Notes: a model not told the origin generated them from the sequence alone. 64,000 nt of DNA from Sphingobacterium sp. SRCM116780 (GCF_021442025.1 NZ_CP090446.1:62001-126000); one strand, 5' to 3'; positions 1 to 9,214 are shown, counted from the first letter of the stretch. Translations and numbers: made by a program.

Positions 1-1
1 T

Positions 2-934
2 ATGATGCGTGCCATTCGTTTCGCTACACAGTTGAATTTTAAAATTGATTCCAAGGCTATTCAAGCGATTACTGATACCAAAGATCGTATTCGTATTATT
101 TCCAAAGAACGTATCATTGATGAGCTCAATAAAATAATTTTGTCTAAAAAACCTTCTATTGGTTTCAAATATTTATTTGATACAGGTCTGTTAGCGTTGG
201 TTTTTCCAGCCATGCAAAATTTGTATGGAGTAGAGATCATCGATGGAAAAGGTCATAAAGATAACTTCTATCATACATTGGAAGTTTTGGATAATGTGTG
301 TGAAACAACCGAAAATCTTTGGTTACGATGGGCTGCAATCATGCATGATATTGCAAAACCTGCGACAAAGCGATTTGATAAGAAATTAGGTTGGACTTTC
401 CATGGACATGAAGATAAAGGAGCTCGTATGGTTCCTAAATTATTTTCAGAATTGAAACTTCCTCTGAATGAGAAAATGAAGTTTGTTCAAAAATTAGTTT
501 TACTACATTTAAGACCAATCGTGCTGGCACAGGATATTGTTACCGATTCTGCTGTACGTCGGTTATTGTTTGAGGCTGGTGACGATATTGATGCTTTGAT
601 GCAATTGTGTCATGCTGATGTAACGACAAAAAACGAATATAAAAAGAAAAAATACCGTCAAAATTTTGAATTAGTTAAGCAAAAACTAAAAGACGTAGAA
701 GAGCGGGATCAAATTAGAAACTGGCAACCTCCAATTACTGGAGAAGATATCATGGAGATATTCGGTATCAGTCCTGGGCGTGAAGTGGGAAAAATAAAAA
801 ATGCAATTAGAGAAGCAATTTTAGAAGGTGAAATCCCGAACTCAAAAGTTGAAGCGTATCATTTTATGGTCAACAAAGCACAAGACATGGGATTGACCGT
901 TAGAAAGGCATGGGATTTGAGTCCTACATTTTAA
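2..934 (+). CDS. cca: CCA tRNA nucleotidyltransferase / HD-domain protein, 5'-truncated by window edge
   Basis: C-terminal 310 residues of a CCA-adding enzyme, which adds or repairs the 3' CCA end of tRNAs from CTP and ATP. The visible part begins in the tRNA-nucleotidyltransferase head/neck region ([11 protein letters not shown], normally preceded by a DPxR motif). It then carries an HD phosphohydrolase domain: His91 in FYHTLEV, His115-Asp116 in MHDIAKP, then HGHED around 134-138. The nucleotidyltransferase GxxxR and DxD motifs lie outside the window, so the ATG at 2 is internal and the family's usual length is about 470 aa. The gene is followed by a small palindrome and then the pRiA4b-like gene and miaA, so two tRNA-maturation genes are close together. 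The HD domain could give phosphatase or phosphodiesterase activity; that is inferred from the family. Confidence 0.9.
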   Translation: MMRAIRFATQLNFKIDSKAIQAITDTKDRIRIISKERIIDELNKIILSKKPSIGFKYLFDTGLLALVFPAMQNLYGVEIIDGKGHKDNFYHTLEVLDNVCETTENLWLRWAAIMHDIAKPATKRFDKKLGWTFHGHEDKGARMVPKLFSELKLPLNEKMKFVQKLVLLHLRPIVLAQDIVTDSAVRRLLFEAGDDIDALMQLCHADVTTKNEYKKKKYRQNFELVKQKLKDVEERDQIRNWQPPITGEDIMEIFGISPGREVGKIKNAIREAILEGEIPNSKVEAYHFMVNKAQDMGLTVRKAWDLSPTF

Positions 935-957
935 TAAAAAAAATGTAATTTTAAACG

Positions 958-974
958 CCTCAATTCAATTGAGG
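958..974 (+). terminator. Small hairpin after cca (weak terminator)
   Basis: Perfect inverted repeat CCTCAATT-C-AATTGAGG (8-bp arms, 1-nt spacer) 24 bp after the cca stop, followed by an AT-rich stretch with a five-T run. It may act as a weak terminator between cca and the downstream pair. Confidence 0.35.
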
Positions 975-1008
975 TCCATTATTTTTAATAAACAAACTAA
1001 TATTAGAA

Positions 1009-1593
1009 ATGGCTATTTATAGATTTAGAGTCACTTTTGAAGATTATGAGGATGTATATAGAGAGATTGATATGCTCTCTAAACAAACTTTTTTAGAATT
1101 ACATCATGCTATTCATAAGACAACTGCTTACGAATTTGAGCGTACATCTTCCTTTTATGTAAGTAACGATCAGTGGAAAAAAGGAACTGAAATTGCTCTT
1201 TTACCAACTACTCGTAAAGTTTCAGACGGTGTTTTATTGATGGAAAATGTGCGTTTAAGTAAGTTTATCGATGATCCCCATCAAAAATTTTATTATATCT
1301 ATAATTTTGACAGTCCCTATGAATTTCATGTGGAACTGGTTAAAATTTTGAAAGAAGAGGAAGGTAAGGATTATCCGATTGTTTTTAAATCAATTGGTGT
1401 CGCCCCTAAATCTTTGGCTGCAGCTAATTTTCCTGTTGTTGATCCATTAGACGATGACGACGAAGATGAGGTATTGGTTGATGAAACACAATATGGAGTT
1501 GATGATGACGAAGAGTTTGATTTGTTCGATGGAGATGATGAGGAGGAAGAGAAACCTGAAGAAGAGAATAATGGTTCGTTTGACGAATATTAA
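1009..1593 (+). CDS. Plasmid pRiA4b ORF-3-like protein with acidic tail
   Basis: 194-aa protein whose first ~120 residues resemble the plasmid pRiA4b ORF-3-like family (also named IS1096 passenger TnpR-like): an N-terminal MAIYRFRVTFEDYEDVYREI strand followed by a conserved LHHAIHKT helix. The molecular function of this family is not established and no catalytic motif is visible. The last ~50 residues are a low-complexity Asp/Glu-rich tail, probably disordered. The stop codon overlaps the miaA start by one base (TAATG), so the two genes are probably translationally coupled. Despite the family name, no transposon or plasmid feature surrounds it. A role linked to tRNA maturation is suggested only by position between cca and miaA. 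Confidence 0.75.
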   Translation: MAIYRFRVTFEDYEDVYREIDMLSKQTFLELHHAIHKTTAYEFERTSSFYVSNDQWKKGTEIALLPTTRKVSDGVLLMENVRLSKFIDDPHQKFYYIYNFDSPYEFHVELVKILKEEEGKDYPIVFKSIGVAPKSLAAANFPVVDPLDDDDEDEVLVDETQYGVDDDEEFDLFDGDDEEEEKPEEENNGSFDEY

Positions 1594-2510
1594 TGTTAAA
1601 TACCCTCAATAATAAAAAAACTTTAATCGCCATAGTAGGTCCTACAGCTGTAGGGAAAACTGCTATGGCGATTCAGCTTGCTCAATATTTTGATACAGAG
1701 ATCATCTCTGCAGATTCAAGACAATTCTATCGTGAAATGAGTATTGGTACAGCTAAACCGACTAAATCTGAGTTAAGTCTTGCTCCTCATCATTTTATTG
1801 ATTCTCATTCTATTGAAGAAGATTATTCAGCGGGCGATTTTGAAAGAGATGCATTGGAAAAAATTAAAACCTTATTCCAAACGAAAGAAATAATGATCAT
1901 GGTGGGTGGTTCCGGTTTATTTGTTCGGGCAGTATGTGAAGGATTAGATAACCTGCCAAAAGCGTTGCCTAAAACCCGGGAACAGTTAAACCAAAGATTC
2001 GAAAATGAGGGAATCATACCTCTTCAAGAATATTTGAAAACAGTAGATCCAGTTTATTATAAACAAGTGGATAGTTCAAATGTACAACGCGTTATTCGTG
2101 CTTTGGAGGTTTTTGAAACGACAGGTTTACCCTTTTCTAGTTTTCTTCAAAATACGAAAGCAAACAGATCTTTTGATATCATAAGTATTGGATTGAACAT
2201 GGATCGAGAGGCATTATATAATCGTATCAATTTGCGTGTAGATATGATGCTGAAAGAAGGTTTATTGGAGGAAGTAAAATCGTTGCTCAAATATAAAAAT
2301 AAACCCGCTCTCATGACTGTTGGCTATTCTGAGTTATTTGATTTTTTAGATGGTTATATTTCTTGGGAAGATGCGGTTGCGAAAATCAAACAAAATTCAA
2401 GAAGATATGCCAAAAGACAATTGACTTGGTTTAAAAAAGGCGGAGATACACAATGGTTTGATCCTAAAGATCAGCTAGGTATTATAGATTATATTCAATC
2501 GCAGGTTTAA
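1593..2510 (+). CDS. miaA: tRNA dimethylallyltransferase MiaA
   Basis: 305 aa, a normal length for MiaA, which transfers a dimethylallyl group to N6 of A37 in tRNAs reading UNN codons. The P-loop GPTAVGKT lies at residues 16-23. The conserved segment DSRQFYREMSIGTAKPT follows from residue 41, with the Asp that acts as general base. Later YAKRQLTWF matches the family's tRNA-contacting C-terminal region. The start ATG overlaps the stop of the preceding gene (TAATG). The gene ends just before a strong bidirectional hairpin shared with convergent ilvE. Cytoplasmic. Confidence 0.96.
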   Translation: MLNTLNNKKTLIAIVGPTAVGKTAMAIQLAQYFDTEIISADSRQFYREMSIGTAKPTKSELSLAPHHFIDSHSIEEDYSAGDFERDALEKIKTLFQTKEIMIMVGGSGLFVRAVCEGLDNLPKALPKTREQLNQRFENEGIIPLQEYLKTVDPVYYKQVDSSNVQRVIRALEVFETTGLPFSSFLQNTKANRSFDIISIGLNMDREALYNRINLRVDMMLKEGLLEEVKSLLKYKNKPALMTVGYSELFDFLDGYISWEDAVAKIKQNSRRYAKRQLTWFKKGGDTQWFDPKDQLGIIDYIQSQV

Positions 2511-2560
2511 ATGTAAGGTATAGAGCTATTCAACCATTTTGTGGATTTGGTTTATTATAT

Positions 2561-2608
2561 AAATAAAAAGCGCTGGATTAAATATATTTAATCCAGCGCT
2601 TTTTATTT
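2561..2608. terminator. Bidirectional terminator between miaA and ilvE
   Basis: Two perfectly complementary 24-nt arms (2561-2584 and 2585-2608) with core GCGCTGGATTAAAT and A/T-rich flanks, which give a U tract on either strand. It lies between convergent miaA and ilvE. Confidence 0.88.
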
Positions 2609-2623
2609 ATGGTGATGTAATTT

Positions 2624-3694
2624 TTATTTTACAAGCATATTCCAACCAAATTCATCTGGAATTCTTCCATAACGAAGATCATCCAAGTACGTTAGCACTT
2701 TTTTAGAAAAATCACGACTATCAACTGATGGTAATTGGAACAGTTCACCTTCATAACCAATTGTTGCTATAGGTGTTAACGTAGCAGCAGTACCAGCTGC
2801 AAATGCATCTGTAACAATACCCGCTTTAATACCATCAATTAATTCTTTTACTGAAACCTTACGTTGCTCTGTTTTATATCCCCAGCTTTCTGCAAGTTCC
2901 ATAATTGTACGACGTGTTACGCCATGTAATATCGTATCTCCATGAGGAGTGATAATACAGTCACCAATGCGGAAGATTAAGTTAGCTGTTCCAGCCTCCT
3001 CAATGTACTGATGTTCTGATGCATCTGTCCACATTAATTGATCAAAACCTTCATCGTTTGCTAAACGTGTAGGGTACAAAGATAATGCATAGTTACCTGC
3101 ATTTTTAGAGAAACCTACACCACCCTCTGCAGCACGTGTGTAGTGCGTCTCAACCTTTAATTTTAAAGGAGTACTATAATAAGCACCTACTGGGCTTGTG
3201 ATGATAATAAATTTATAAGAAACTGAAGGATGAACACCTAAAGCTGCTTCAGTACCAAACATAAAAGGGCGTATATATAAGGAAGTTCCAGGGGCATTTG
3301 GAATCCAGCTACTATCTGTTGCTAATAATTCTTTTAAACCTTCTAAAAAGATTTCTTCAGGAACCTCTGGCATTTCCAAACGAGCCGCGGATTTGTTGAA
3401 TCTTTCCCAATTTTTTTCAGGACGGAAAATACTGATGGTGCCATCTTGAAATTTATAAGCTTTTATTCCTTCAAAAATAGCTTGTCCATAATGAAGTGCT
3501 GACATGGATGGACTAATATTAATATCACCATAAGGAACAATGCTGACATCTGTCCATGCTCCATTTTCATAATTGGCGACCAACATATGGTCGGATAATA
3601 TTTTTCCAAATTTTAGATTGTTAAAATCTACTTGCGAGAGTCTCGATTGTTTTGTGGGCTCTACGCGAATTGAATAATTTTCTGTCGCGCTCAT
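2624..3694 (-). CDS. ilvE: Branched-chain amino acid aminotransferase IlvE
   Basis: 356-aa fold-type IV PLP aminotransferase that interconverts Leu, Ile and Val with their 2-oxo acids using 2-oxoglutarate/glutamate. The probable Schiff-base Lys is Lys197 in SKNAGNYALSLYP. EEAGTANLIF follows about 35 residues later and helps bind the cofactor. The N-terminal HYGQAIFEGIKAY is typical of the larger, eukaryote-like BCAT subfamily common in Bacteroidota. No ilv or leu biosynthesis genes are adjacent and no leader peptide or T-box is visible upstream, so it appears to be a single-gene unit transcribed leftward and ended by the hairpin shared with miaA. Confidence 0.95.
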   Translation of the reverse strand: MSATENYSIRVEPTKQSRLSQVDFNNLKFGKILSDHMLVANYENGAWTDVSIVPYGDINISPSMSALHYGQAIFEGIKAYKFQDGTISIFRPEKNWERFNKSAARLEMPEVPEEIFLEGLKELLATDSSWIPNAPGTSLYIRPFMFGTEAALGVHPSVSYKFIIITSPVGAYYSTPLKLKVETHYTRAAEGGVGFSKNAGNYALSLYPTRLANDEGFDQLMWTDASEHQYIEEAGTANLIFRIGDCIITPHGDTILHGVTRRTIMELAESWGYKTEQRKVSVKELIDGIKAGIVTDAFAAGTAATLTPIATIGYEGELFQLPSVDSRDFSKKVLTYLDDLRYGRIPDEFGWNMLVK

Positions 3695-4078
3695 TATATT
3701 TTAATTATATATGCTAAAGTATGAAAAAAACTGTGAATTTGAAGCAAAAAACTCCTGTTTATCAGAATTTATTCTGATTCAATCATTTTTATTATGTTAT
3801 AGTAAAAATGTCCATTTTTTAGGATGCAACGCTTTTTTTTATAGACATTTTTTTACTTGCTATATAAATCTAACTGGCTGTTTAGAAGCATTTTTAGCAT
3901 GGATTATGAGATTTAGATTTCGTTAATATTAAATTTATATGAATTAATGTGAAAATTATGATGTGGCATGTTATTTGGTTTATGCACAGTCGTCACTTGT
4001 CATAAAGACAATTGATTTTTTAGGCGCTAACGTTTCTAATCACATATTCAGTAATAAACAAATTAAACGAATGAAACC
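3695..4078. other. Intergenic region upstream of ilvE
   Basis: About 380 bp of very AT-rich sequence between ilvE and the small ORF at 4079. It should hold the leftward ilvE promoter and the rightward promoter of the small ORF, but neither shows a full TTTG-N19-TAnnTTTG match. A TACTTTAG sequence on the minus strand close to the ilvE start is a 7/8 match to the -7 box. A short hairpin (CAGAAT TTA TTCTG type) lies near 3770. The open frame at 3711-3926 has Phe- and Cys-rich low-complexity content and is not credible. Confidence 0.4.
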
Positions 4079-4225
4079 ATGCAGGATCTAAACAGTAAAA
4101 ACAATGCATTGGAAAAAGATGAATTAGAGTTTGATCAAATGACTGCTGTGAAAGAAAGAGGATTTTCGCTAAATTTTATTTTAGGATTTCTTGTTTTTCT
4201 TTATAAAACAGCTATCAAACCGTAA
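4079..4225 (+). CDS. Putative 48-aa small membrane-associated protein
   Basis: Short frame: ATG at 4079 to TAA at 4223. It encodes a charged N-terminal half (MQDLNSKNNALEKDELEF...) and a hydrophobic C-terminal segment (FSLNFILGFLVFLYKTAIKP), consistent with a single-pass or amphipathic small membrane protein. Support beyond the frame is a hairpin with a T run at 4269-4299, just downstream on the same strand, which suggests a discrete transcript. An upstream ATG at 4071 stops after six codons. I recognise no family. Without conservation data this remains a candidate. Confidence 0.45.
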   Translation: MQDLNSKNNALEKDELEFDQMTAVKERGFSLNFILGFLVFLYKTAIKP

Positions 4226-4268
4226 GTACTTTCATATTTTTTCAATTAGACAAGTACTCGAAAGGACA

Positions 4269-4299
4269 AGGAGAGGTTATAAAATCTCTCCTATTTTTT
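4269..4299. terminator. Terminator between small ORF and GH3 gene
   Basis: AGGAGAG ... CTCTCCT stem (7 bp) followed by ATTTTTTT on the plus strand. It lies at the 3' end of the 48-aa ORF and overlaps the last codons of the convergent GH3-family gene. Confidence 0.65.
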
Positions 4300-5805
4300 T
4301 ATAATTTCTAGAATTGGATCTAAGTAATCTCGATTGTTTGATAATCTTGGAACTTTATTTTGCCCACCTAATTTACCTTTTGATTTCATCCATGCAAAGA
4401 AGGTATCTTTAGGAGCATTGTGAATAACAGGAAACTGTAAAGCCATATTTTTATACCGTTTGGCATCGTAATCCGAATTAATCTCCCTTAAAGCTTCATC
4501 CAATAACTTACAGAAAGTTTCAAAATTATCAGGCTGTTGTTCAAATTCTATGACCCACTCATGAGCTCCAGCTTCGCCTTCTTTAAAATAAATTGGACCT
4601 GCAGTATAATCTTTTACAATCGCATGTGTGATATCACTAGCTTTTTTTATGGCATCTTCCGCATTATCGACGATCAATTCTTCTCCAAACGTATTAATAA
4701 ATTGTTTTGTTCGTCCTGTAATTTGAATACGATATGGAGATAGCGTTACAAATTTAATCGTATCACCAATCATATATCGCCACAAACCAGCATTTGTCGA
4801 AATGATTAATGCATAGTTTTTATTTAACTCGACCTCATGTAATCCCAAAGTTTTTGGATTTTCATCGTAAAGATTTTCCATGGGTAGAAATTCGTAATAA
4901 ATACCGTAATCAAGCATTAATAATAACTCATCAGAATCTGATAAATCTTGAAGAGCAAAGTATCCCTCCGATGCATTATAATTTTCTAAATAATACATCT
5001 TTTCTGAAGGAATCAACTTTTTAAATTGTTCGCGATAGGGTTTAAAACTTACACCCCCATGTGTGTAAAACTCTAAGTTTGGCCAAACTTCAAGCAAATT
5101 ATCTTTCCCCGTTATTTCTAAGATTCTCTTTGCCAATACAATATTCCAAGTTGGTACACCAGCTAGGTTGGTTACATTTTCATGAATGGTTATATGGGCT
5201 ACTTTTTCTATCTTCTCTTCAAAATCAGGTAACAAAGTAACTTCTAAATTTGGAGTTCTTTTAAATTCAGCCCAAAAGGGTAAATTTCGTAAAAGAATAG
5301 AAGATAAATCTCCATAATAAGAATCAGAACTGAAACTATTAATTTGAGAACTACCACCTAATACCACCGATTTCCCACTGAAAATTTGACTTTCCGGTTT
5401 GTTATTGAAATAGATGGTCAACATATCTTTGCCTCCCTGAAAGTGACATTCTGTTAACGACTCCTCACTTACAGGTATAAATTTACTGCGATCTGAAGTC
5501 GTTCCTGAAGATTTCGCGAACCATTTGATATCGGAAGGCCACAAAATATTTTGCTCGCCTTTGATCATGCGGTCTATATAAGGTTTTAAAGAGTTATAAT
5601 CTTGTATTGGAACTCTATTTTTAAATTCTTCAGGTGTTAAAATGCTATTATAGTCGTATTTTTTTCCCCATTCTGTCGCTTCTGATGATGATATTAAACT
5701 TTGAAACCATTCTTCTTGTACATCATGCGGATATTTCATAAACAATTCAATTTGATGAATTCTTTTCTTCATGAACCAAGTTAATAGAGAATCTAATATT
5801 GCCAT
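4291..5805 (-). CDS. GH3-family acyl-acid-amido synthetase-like protein
   Basis: 504-aa member of the GH3 family (named after plant auxin-responsive GH3), an acyl-adenylate-forming fold distantly related to firefly luciferase. The phosphate-binding signature is KSSGTTSDRSKFIPVS near residue 97. A middle segment LENYNASEGYFALQD matches the family's second nucleotide-binding region, and GRTKQFINTFGEELI matches the third. In plants these enzymes conjugate acyl acids to amino acids; the bacterial substrate is unknown. It is the last gene of an apparent recJ-lptB-GH3 leftward unit, 18 bp after lptB. GH3 homologues are common in Bacteroidota, so plant transfer need not be invoked. Confidence 0.9.
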   Translation of the reverse strand: MAILDSLLTWFMKKRIHQIELFMKYPHDVQEEWFQSLISSSEATEWGKKYDYNSILTPEEFKNRVPIQDYNSLKPYIDRMIKGEQNILWPSDIKWFAKSSGTTSDRSKFIPVSEESLTECHFQGGKDMLTIYFNNKPESQIFSGKSVVLGGSSQINSFSSDSYYGDLSSILLRNLPFWAEFKRTPNLEVTLLPDFEEKIEKVAHITIHENVTNLAGVPTWNIVLAKRILEITGKDNLLEVWPNLEFYTHGGVSFKPYREQFKKLIPSEKMYYLENYNASEGYFALQDLSDSDELLLMLDYGIYYEFLPMENLYDENPKTLGLHEVELNKNYALIISTNAGLWRYMIGDTIKFVTLSPYRIQITGRTKQFINTFGEELIVDNAEDAIKKASDITHAIVKDYTAGPIYFKEGEAGAHEWVIEFEQQPDNFETFCKLLDEALREINSDYDAKRYKNMALQFPVIHNAPKDTFFAWMKSKGKLGGQNKVPRLSNNRDYLDPILEIIKK

Positions 5806-5823
5806 ATAAAGTTGGGGTGAACG

Positions 5824-6564
5824 TTAGATATTTATCTTTTTTCGACGGAGTTCGAAATGTTGACCTAAGTAGAATTTACGTGCCATTTCATTACTTGCAA
5901 TCTCTTCAGGTGTTCCTGCTAACATGATTTTCCCCTCTGTCAATAAATATGCTCTGTCAGTAATCGATAGCGTTTCTTGTACATTATGATCAGTAATCAG
6001 AATACCAATGTTGCGTGTCTTTAGTTTTGCGACAATTGTTTGAATTTCCTCAACAGCAATTGGATCGACCCCCGCAAATGGTTCATCTAATAAAATGAAA
6101 GCAGGGTTTGCTGCCAAAGCTCGTGCAATTTCTGTACGACGGCGTTCTCCTCCAGATAATAAGTCACCTCTGTTCTTGCGTACACGGTGTAAACTGAATT
6201 CAGATAATAGCTCTTCTAATTTTTCTAAACGTTCCTTCTTGTTAGGATAATGAATCTCTAATACAGCTAGAATATTGTGTTCTACAGAGAGTTTTCTAAA
6301 AACGGAGGCTTCCTGAGCAAGATAACCAATGCCTTTTTGCGCACGCTGATACATGGCATCTTGTGTAATTTCTTGATCATCCAAATAAACATGACCTTCA
6401 TTTGGCTTTATTAAGCCGACGATCATATAAAAAGAAGTTGTCTTTCCAGCTCCGTTTGGCCCCAAAAGACCAACAATTTCTCCTTGCTCTACTTGGAAAG
6501 AAACATCGTTAACAACAGTGCGTTGTTTGTATTTTTTGATGAGATGCTCTGCTCTTAGTATCAT
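5824..6564 (-). CDS. lptB: LPS export ABC transporter ATP-binding protein LptB
   Basis: 246-aa cytoplasmic ATPase that powers lipopolysaccharide extraction by LptFG. Walker A GPNGAGKT is at 35-42, signature LSGGE at 136-140, and Walker B FILLDEP ends at Asp160-Glu161. The switch His follows in [22 protein letters not shown] is typical of LptB rather than other ABC ATPases. The partner genes lptF, lptG, lptC and lptA are not in the window. It lies between recJ (48 bp upstream) and the GH3 gene (18 bp downstream). A TATATTTG box at 6605-6612 could give an internal promoter. Confidence 0.95.
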   Translation of the reverse strand: MILRAEHLIKKYKQRTVVNDVSFQVEQGEIVGLLGPNGAGKTTSFYMIVGLIKPNEGHVYLDDQEITQDAMYQRAQKGIGYLAQEASVFRKLSVEHNILAVLEIHYPNKKERLEKLEELLSEFSLHRVRKNRGDLLSGGERRRTEIARALAANPAFILLDEPFAGVDPIAVEEIQTIVAKLKTRNIGILITDHNVQETLSITDRAYLLTEGKIMLAGTPEEIASNEMARKFYLGQHFELRRKKINI

Positions 6565-6612
6565 TTGATTAGTATTTTAACTCAAGACAACAATCTGATT
6601 ATTGCAAATATA

Positions 6613-8313
6613 TTAATATCGAATCCCTTTTATGTTTAATTGTAAATTCTTTTTGCCTCGCCACACATTTTCCTCTATACTATAACATATGTCAAAAGGT
6701 TTTCCACAATTGATAATTTGAATATGTTCTGCAAGACCAAAACCAATACAATCAAAAGAAGCTGAATTTTCTTGTTTAACAGTCATTTTTAAATGATTGG
6801 AGCCTACTAAATAAGATACTCCTATTAAGCTTACTTTTTGACTTAAAAAAATAGGACTTTCGTTCTGTGGGCCAAAGGGTTCGAATTGACTTAGAATACG
6901 ATAGAATCTGGCATCAATATCATTCAGGTGAAGCTTTGTGTCAATCAAGATTTCTTGCGTTAACATTTCAGGCTTGATTAATTTAGTTACCACTTGTTCA
7001 AAACGATCTTGGAACAATTTGATGTTATCCACTTGCATTGTCAAACCTGCAGCATATTTATGACCTCCAAATTGATCAAGTAAATCACTACATTCACTTA
7101 AAGCTTCATATAAATCAAAACCAATTACCGACCGACAGGAACCTGCAATATGACCATTCGTTTCAGTAAGAATGATGGTCGGTCGATAATACCTTTCCGT
7201 TAGTCTGGAAGCAACAATACCAATAACACCTTTGTGCCAATCTGATTTATAGAGAACCGTTGATTTTCGCATTCTCAGTGTCTCATCTTCATCAATAATA
7301 GACAATGCCTCTTCCGTTATTCTAAGATCAAAATCCTTTCGTACATTATTTTGATCATCGATATTAATACTAAAATCTTTTGCTTCTTGCAATGATTTCG
7401 AAATCAATAATTTTACAGCATCTTTAGCATGATCAATTCGACCAGAAGCATTGATACGAGGTCCAATTTGAAAAACAATATCATTTACAGTGAATGTCTT
7501 TGTTTTATTGGTTGACAAGTCAATTAATGCCTGAAGACCGCAACAAGGATTAGTATTTAATTTTATAAGACCAAAGTGGGTAAGAATTCTATTTTCACCT
7601 GTAATAGGAACGATGTCAGATGCAATACTGACTGCTACCAAATCTAGATATTGATAACAGACATCAAGCGACATATCATTTTTTAGTATGAATGCTTGAA
7701 TAAGCTTAAAACCGATGCCACATCCCGACAATTCTTTATAAGGATACGTACAGTCCTTTCTTTTCGGATCCAAAACAGCACATGCCTGAGGAAGCTCATC
7801 TCCAGGAAGGTGGTGATCTCCAATAATAAAATCAATGTTTTTTGAGTTTGCGTATTCGATTTTATCATTTTCCTTGATGCCACAATCAAGTGCAATAATT
7901 AAAGAAAAACCATTTTCATGTGCATAGTCGATTCCTTGAGTAGAGATACCATAACCTTCTGCATAACGATTGGGGATATAAAACTCGATGCGTGAGTGAA
8001 ATTCTCTAAAAAAACTGTAGACTACAGCAACCGCTGTAGTTCCGTCTACATCGTAGTCTCCATAAATTAGAATTTTCTCATTTTGACCAATTGCTGTTGT
8101 AATTCTTGCAATAGCTTTTTCCATATCTTGCATTAAGAATGGATTGTGCAACTGATCTAAAGATGGTCTAAAGAAGTGTTTAGAAGCCTCAAAAGTCTCA
8201 ATATTTCTACTGACTAATAATTCTGCTAGTATTGGATTAATACCAAGCTCATCGCGTAATTTATTGACTTTTTTGACCTCACTTTTAGATTTTAGTACCC
8301 ACCTTTTTTGCAT
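6613..8313 (-). CDS. recJ: Single-stranded-DNA-specific exonuclease RecJ
   Basis: 566-aa 5'-3' ssDNA exonuclease of the DHH superfamily, used in RecF-pathway recombination and mismatch or base excision repair. Mn-binding motifs: DYDVDG (residues 86-91), DHH (166-168), and a DHHA1 domain with GRINASGRIDHA and later GGHKYAAGL, the RNA/ssDNA-binding GGH signature. The C-terminal OB-like region is present, so it is full length. The minus-strand start lies 113 bp from the divergent metallo-hydrolase gene. It is probably the first gene of the recJ-lptB-GH3 unit. Confidence 0.95.
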   Translation of the reverse strand: MQKRWVLKSKSEVKKVNKLRDELGINPILAELLVSRNIETFEASKHFFRPSLDQLHNPFLMQDMEKAIARITTAIGQNEKILIYGDYDVDGTTAVAVVYSFFREFHSRIEFYIPNRYAEGYGISTQGIDYAHENGFSLIIALDCGIKENDKIEYANSKNIDFIIGDHHLPGDELPQACAVLDPKRKDCTYPYKELSGCGIGFKLIQAFILKNDMSLDVCYQYLDLVAVSIASDIVPITGENRILTHFGLIKLNTNPCCGLQALIDLSTNKTKTFTVNDIVFQIGPRINASGRIDHAKDAVKLLISKSLQEAKDFSINIDDQNNVRKDFDLRITEEALSIIDEDETLRMRKSTVLYKSDWHKGVIGIVASRLTERYYRPTIILTETNGHIAGSCRSVIGFDLYEALSECSDLLDQFGGHKYAAGLTMQVDNIKLFQDRFEQVVTKLIKPEMLTQEILIDTKLHLNDIDARFYRILSQFEPFGPQNESPIFLSQKVSLIGVSYLVGSNHLKMTVKQENSASFDCIGFGLAEHIQIINCGKPFDICYSIEENVWRGKKNLQLNIKGIRY

Positions 8314-8426
8314 ATCTTTGCATCATAATTATGTGTAAATATACGTTTTGTCCCTTGACTAACCTAATTATAGAATAGGCTAATCATGAGGGAGTATATA
8401 ACACTCAAGTTTCCAATAAATTAAAG

Positions 8427-9206
8427 ATGATACAAGCATATTCCTTATTTGAAGGCTCGTTTTCAGTTGATGCTTCGAAAAAATTTGTTCCTTTTGATCC
8501 TGCTATTCATAATGCTAAAGATCGACCTGCCTCAATGTTTATTCACGTTCATCCATTTCTGATTGAAACAAGCGATGGGCTAGTTTTATGTGATACAGGG
8601 TTAGGTTTAACAGCTGAAGATGGCGAATTATTGATTTATAAAAATATTAAAAAAAGAGGCTATGAGCCTAAGGATGTCAAATACGTGTTGATGTCGCATT
8701 TGCATAAAGATCATGCAGGAGGAATGGTTGTCTTTGTTGATGGAGTTGCAAGGATCGCATTTCCTGAGGCAGAATATATCGTACAACGAGGTGAGTGGGA
8801 AGACGCTTATTCAGGAAATAATGATTCTTATCGTACCGATATTTTTGATGTGGTCCAACGGAGTGGTAATTTGCATTTGGTAGAAGGAGATGGTATTGTT
8901 AATCATGAGATTAGTTTTAATTTGAATGGAGGACATACCCGAAATCATCAAGCTTTTCATATTGAAACAGGAGGAGAACATTATTTCTTTGGGGGAGATG
9001 TATTACCTGAGCCTGAAGAGATCTTTCATAATTATATTGCAAAATATGACTATGATGGTCGTCGATGCAAAGAACTACGTCAGGAATATTGGGAAGAAGG
9101 TGCTCCAAAAGATTGGATTTACCTCTTTTATCATTCTAAAAGTATTGCGGTAGGAAAGCCAGCTTTACGGACAGATGGAAGTTATAAACTTATCGAAGCT
9201 AAATAG
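8427..9206 (+). CDS. Metallo-beta-lactamase-fold hydrolase (lactonase-like)
   Basis: 259-aa MBL-fold protein. The first metal-binding motif HLHKDH is at residues 91-96, with Asp95 and His96 for metal 2. A third-ligand His occurs in NGGHTRNHQAF and an Asp in FFGGDVLPEP. Length, the MSHLHKDHAGGM context and absence of a signal peptide recall AHL lactonases and related quorum-quenching or lactone hydrolases, but many MBL subfamilies share these features, so the substrate is not assigned. It is a single-gene unit: divergent from recJ and closed by a hairpin terminator 8 bp after the stop. Confidence 0.85.
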   Translation: MIQAYSLFEGSFSVDASKKFVPFDPAIHNAKDRPASMFIHVHPFLIETSDGLVLCDTGLGLTAEDGELLIYKNIKKRGYEPKDVKYVLMSHLHKDHAGGMVVFVDGVARIAFPEAEYIVQRGEWEDAYSGNNDSYRTDIFDVVQRSGNLHLVEGDGIVNHEISFNLNGGHTRNHQAFHIETGGEHYFFGGDVLPEPEEIFHNYIAKYDYDGRRCKELRQEYWEEGAPKDWIYLFYHSKSIAVGKPALRTDGSYKLIEAK

Positions 9207-9214
9207 CAAAGAAC

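Noticed and set aside
1009..1593. Mobile element because of the IS1096 passenger / pRiA4b name
   Set aside because: No transposase, inverted repeats or plasmid genes around it; the gene is coupled to miaA.
1424..1633. Antisense frame rich in His/Leu/Gln
   Set aside because: It is the complement of the Asp/Glu-rich tail of the pRiA4b-type gene (GAT/GAA repeats give this pattern).
3711..3926. 71-codon frame upstream of ilvE
   Set aside because: Phe/Cys-rich low-complexity content in an AT-rich spacer, with no ribosome site or homology visible.
4291..5805. Horizontal transfer of GH3 from plants
   Set aside because: GH3 homologues are widespread in Bacteroidota and the gene looks like its neighbours in base composition.
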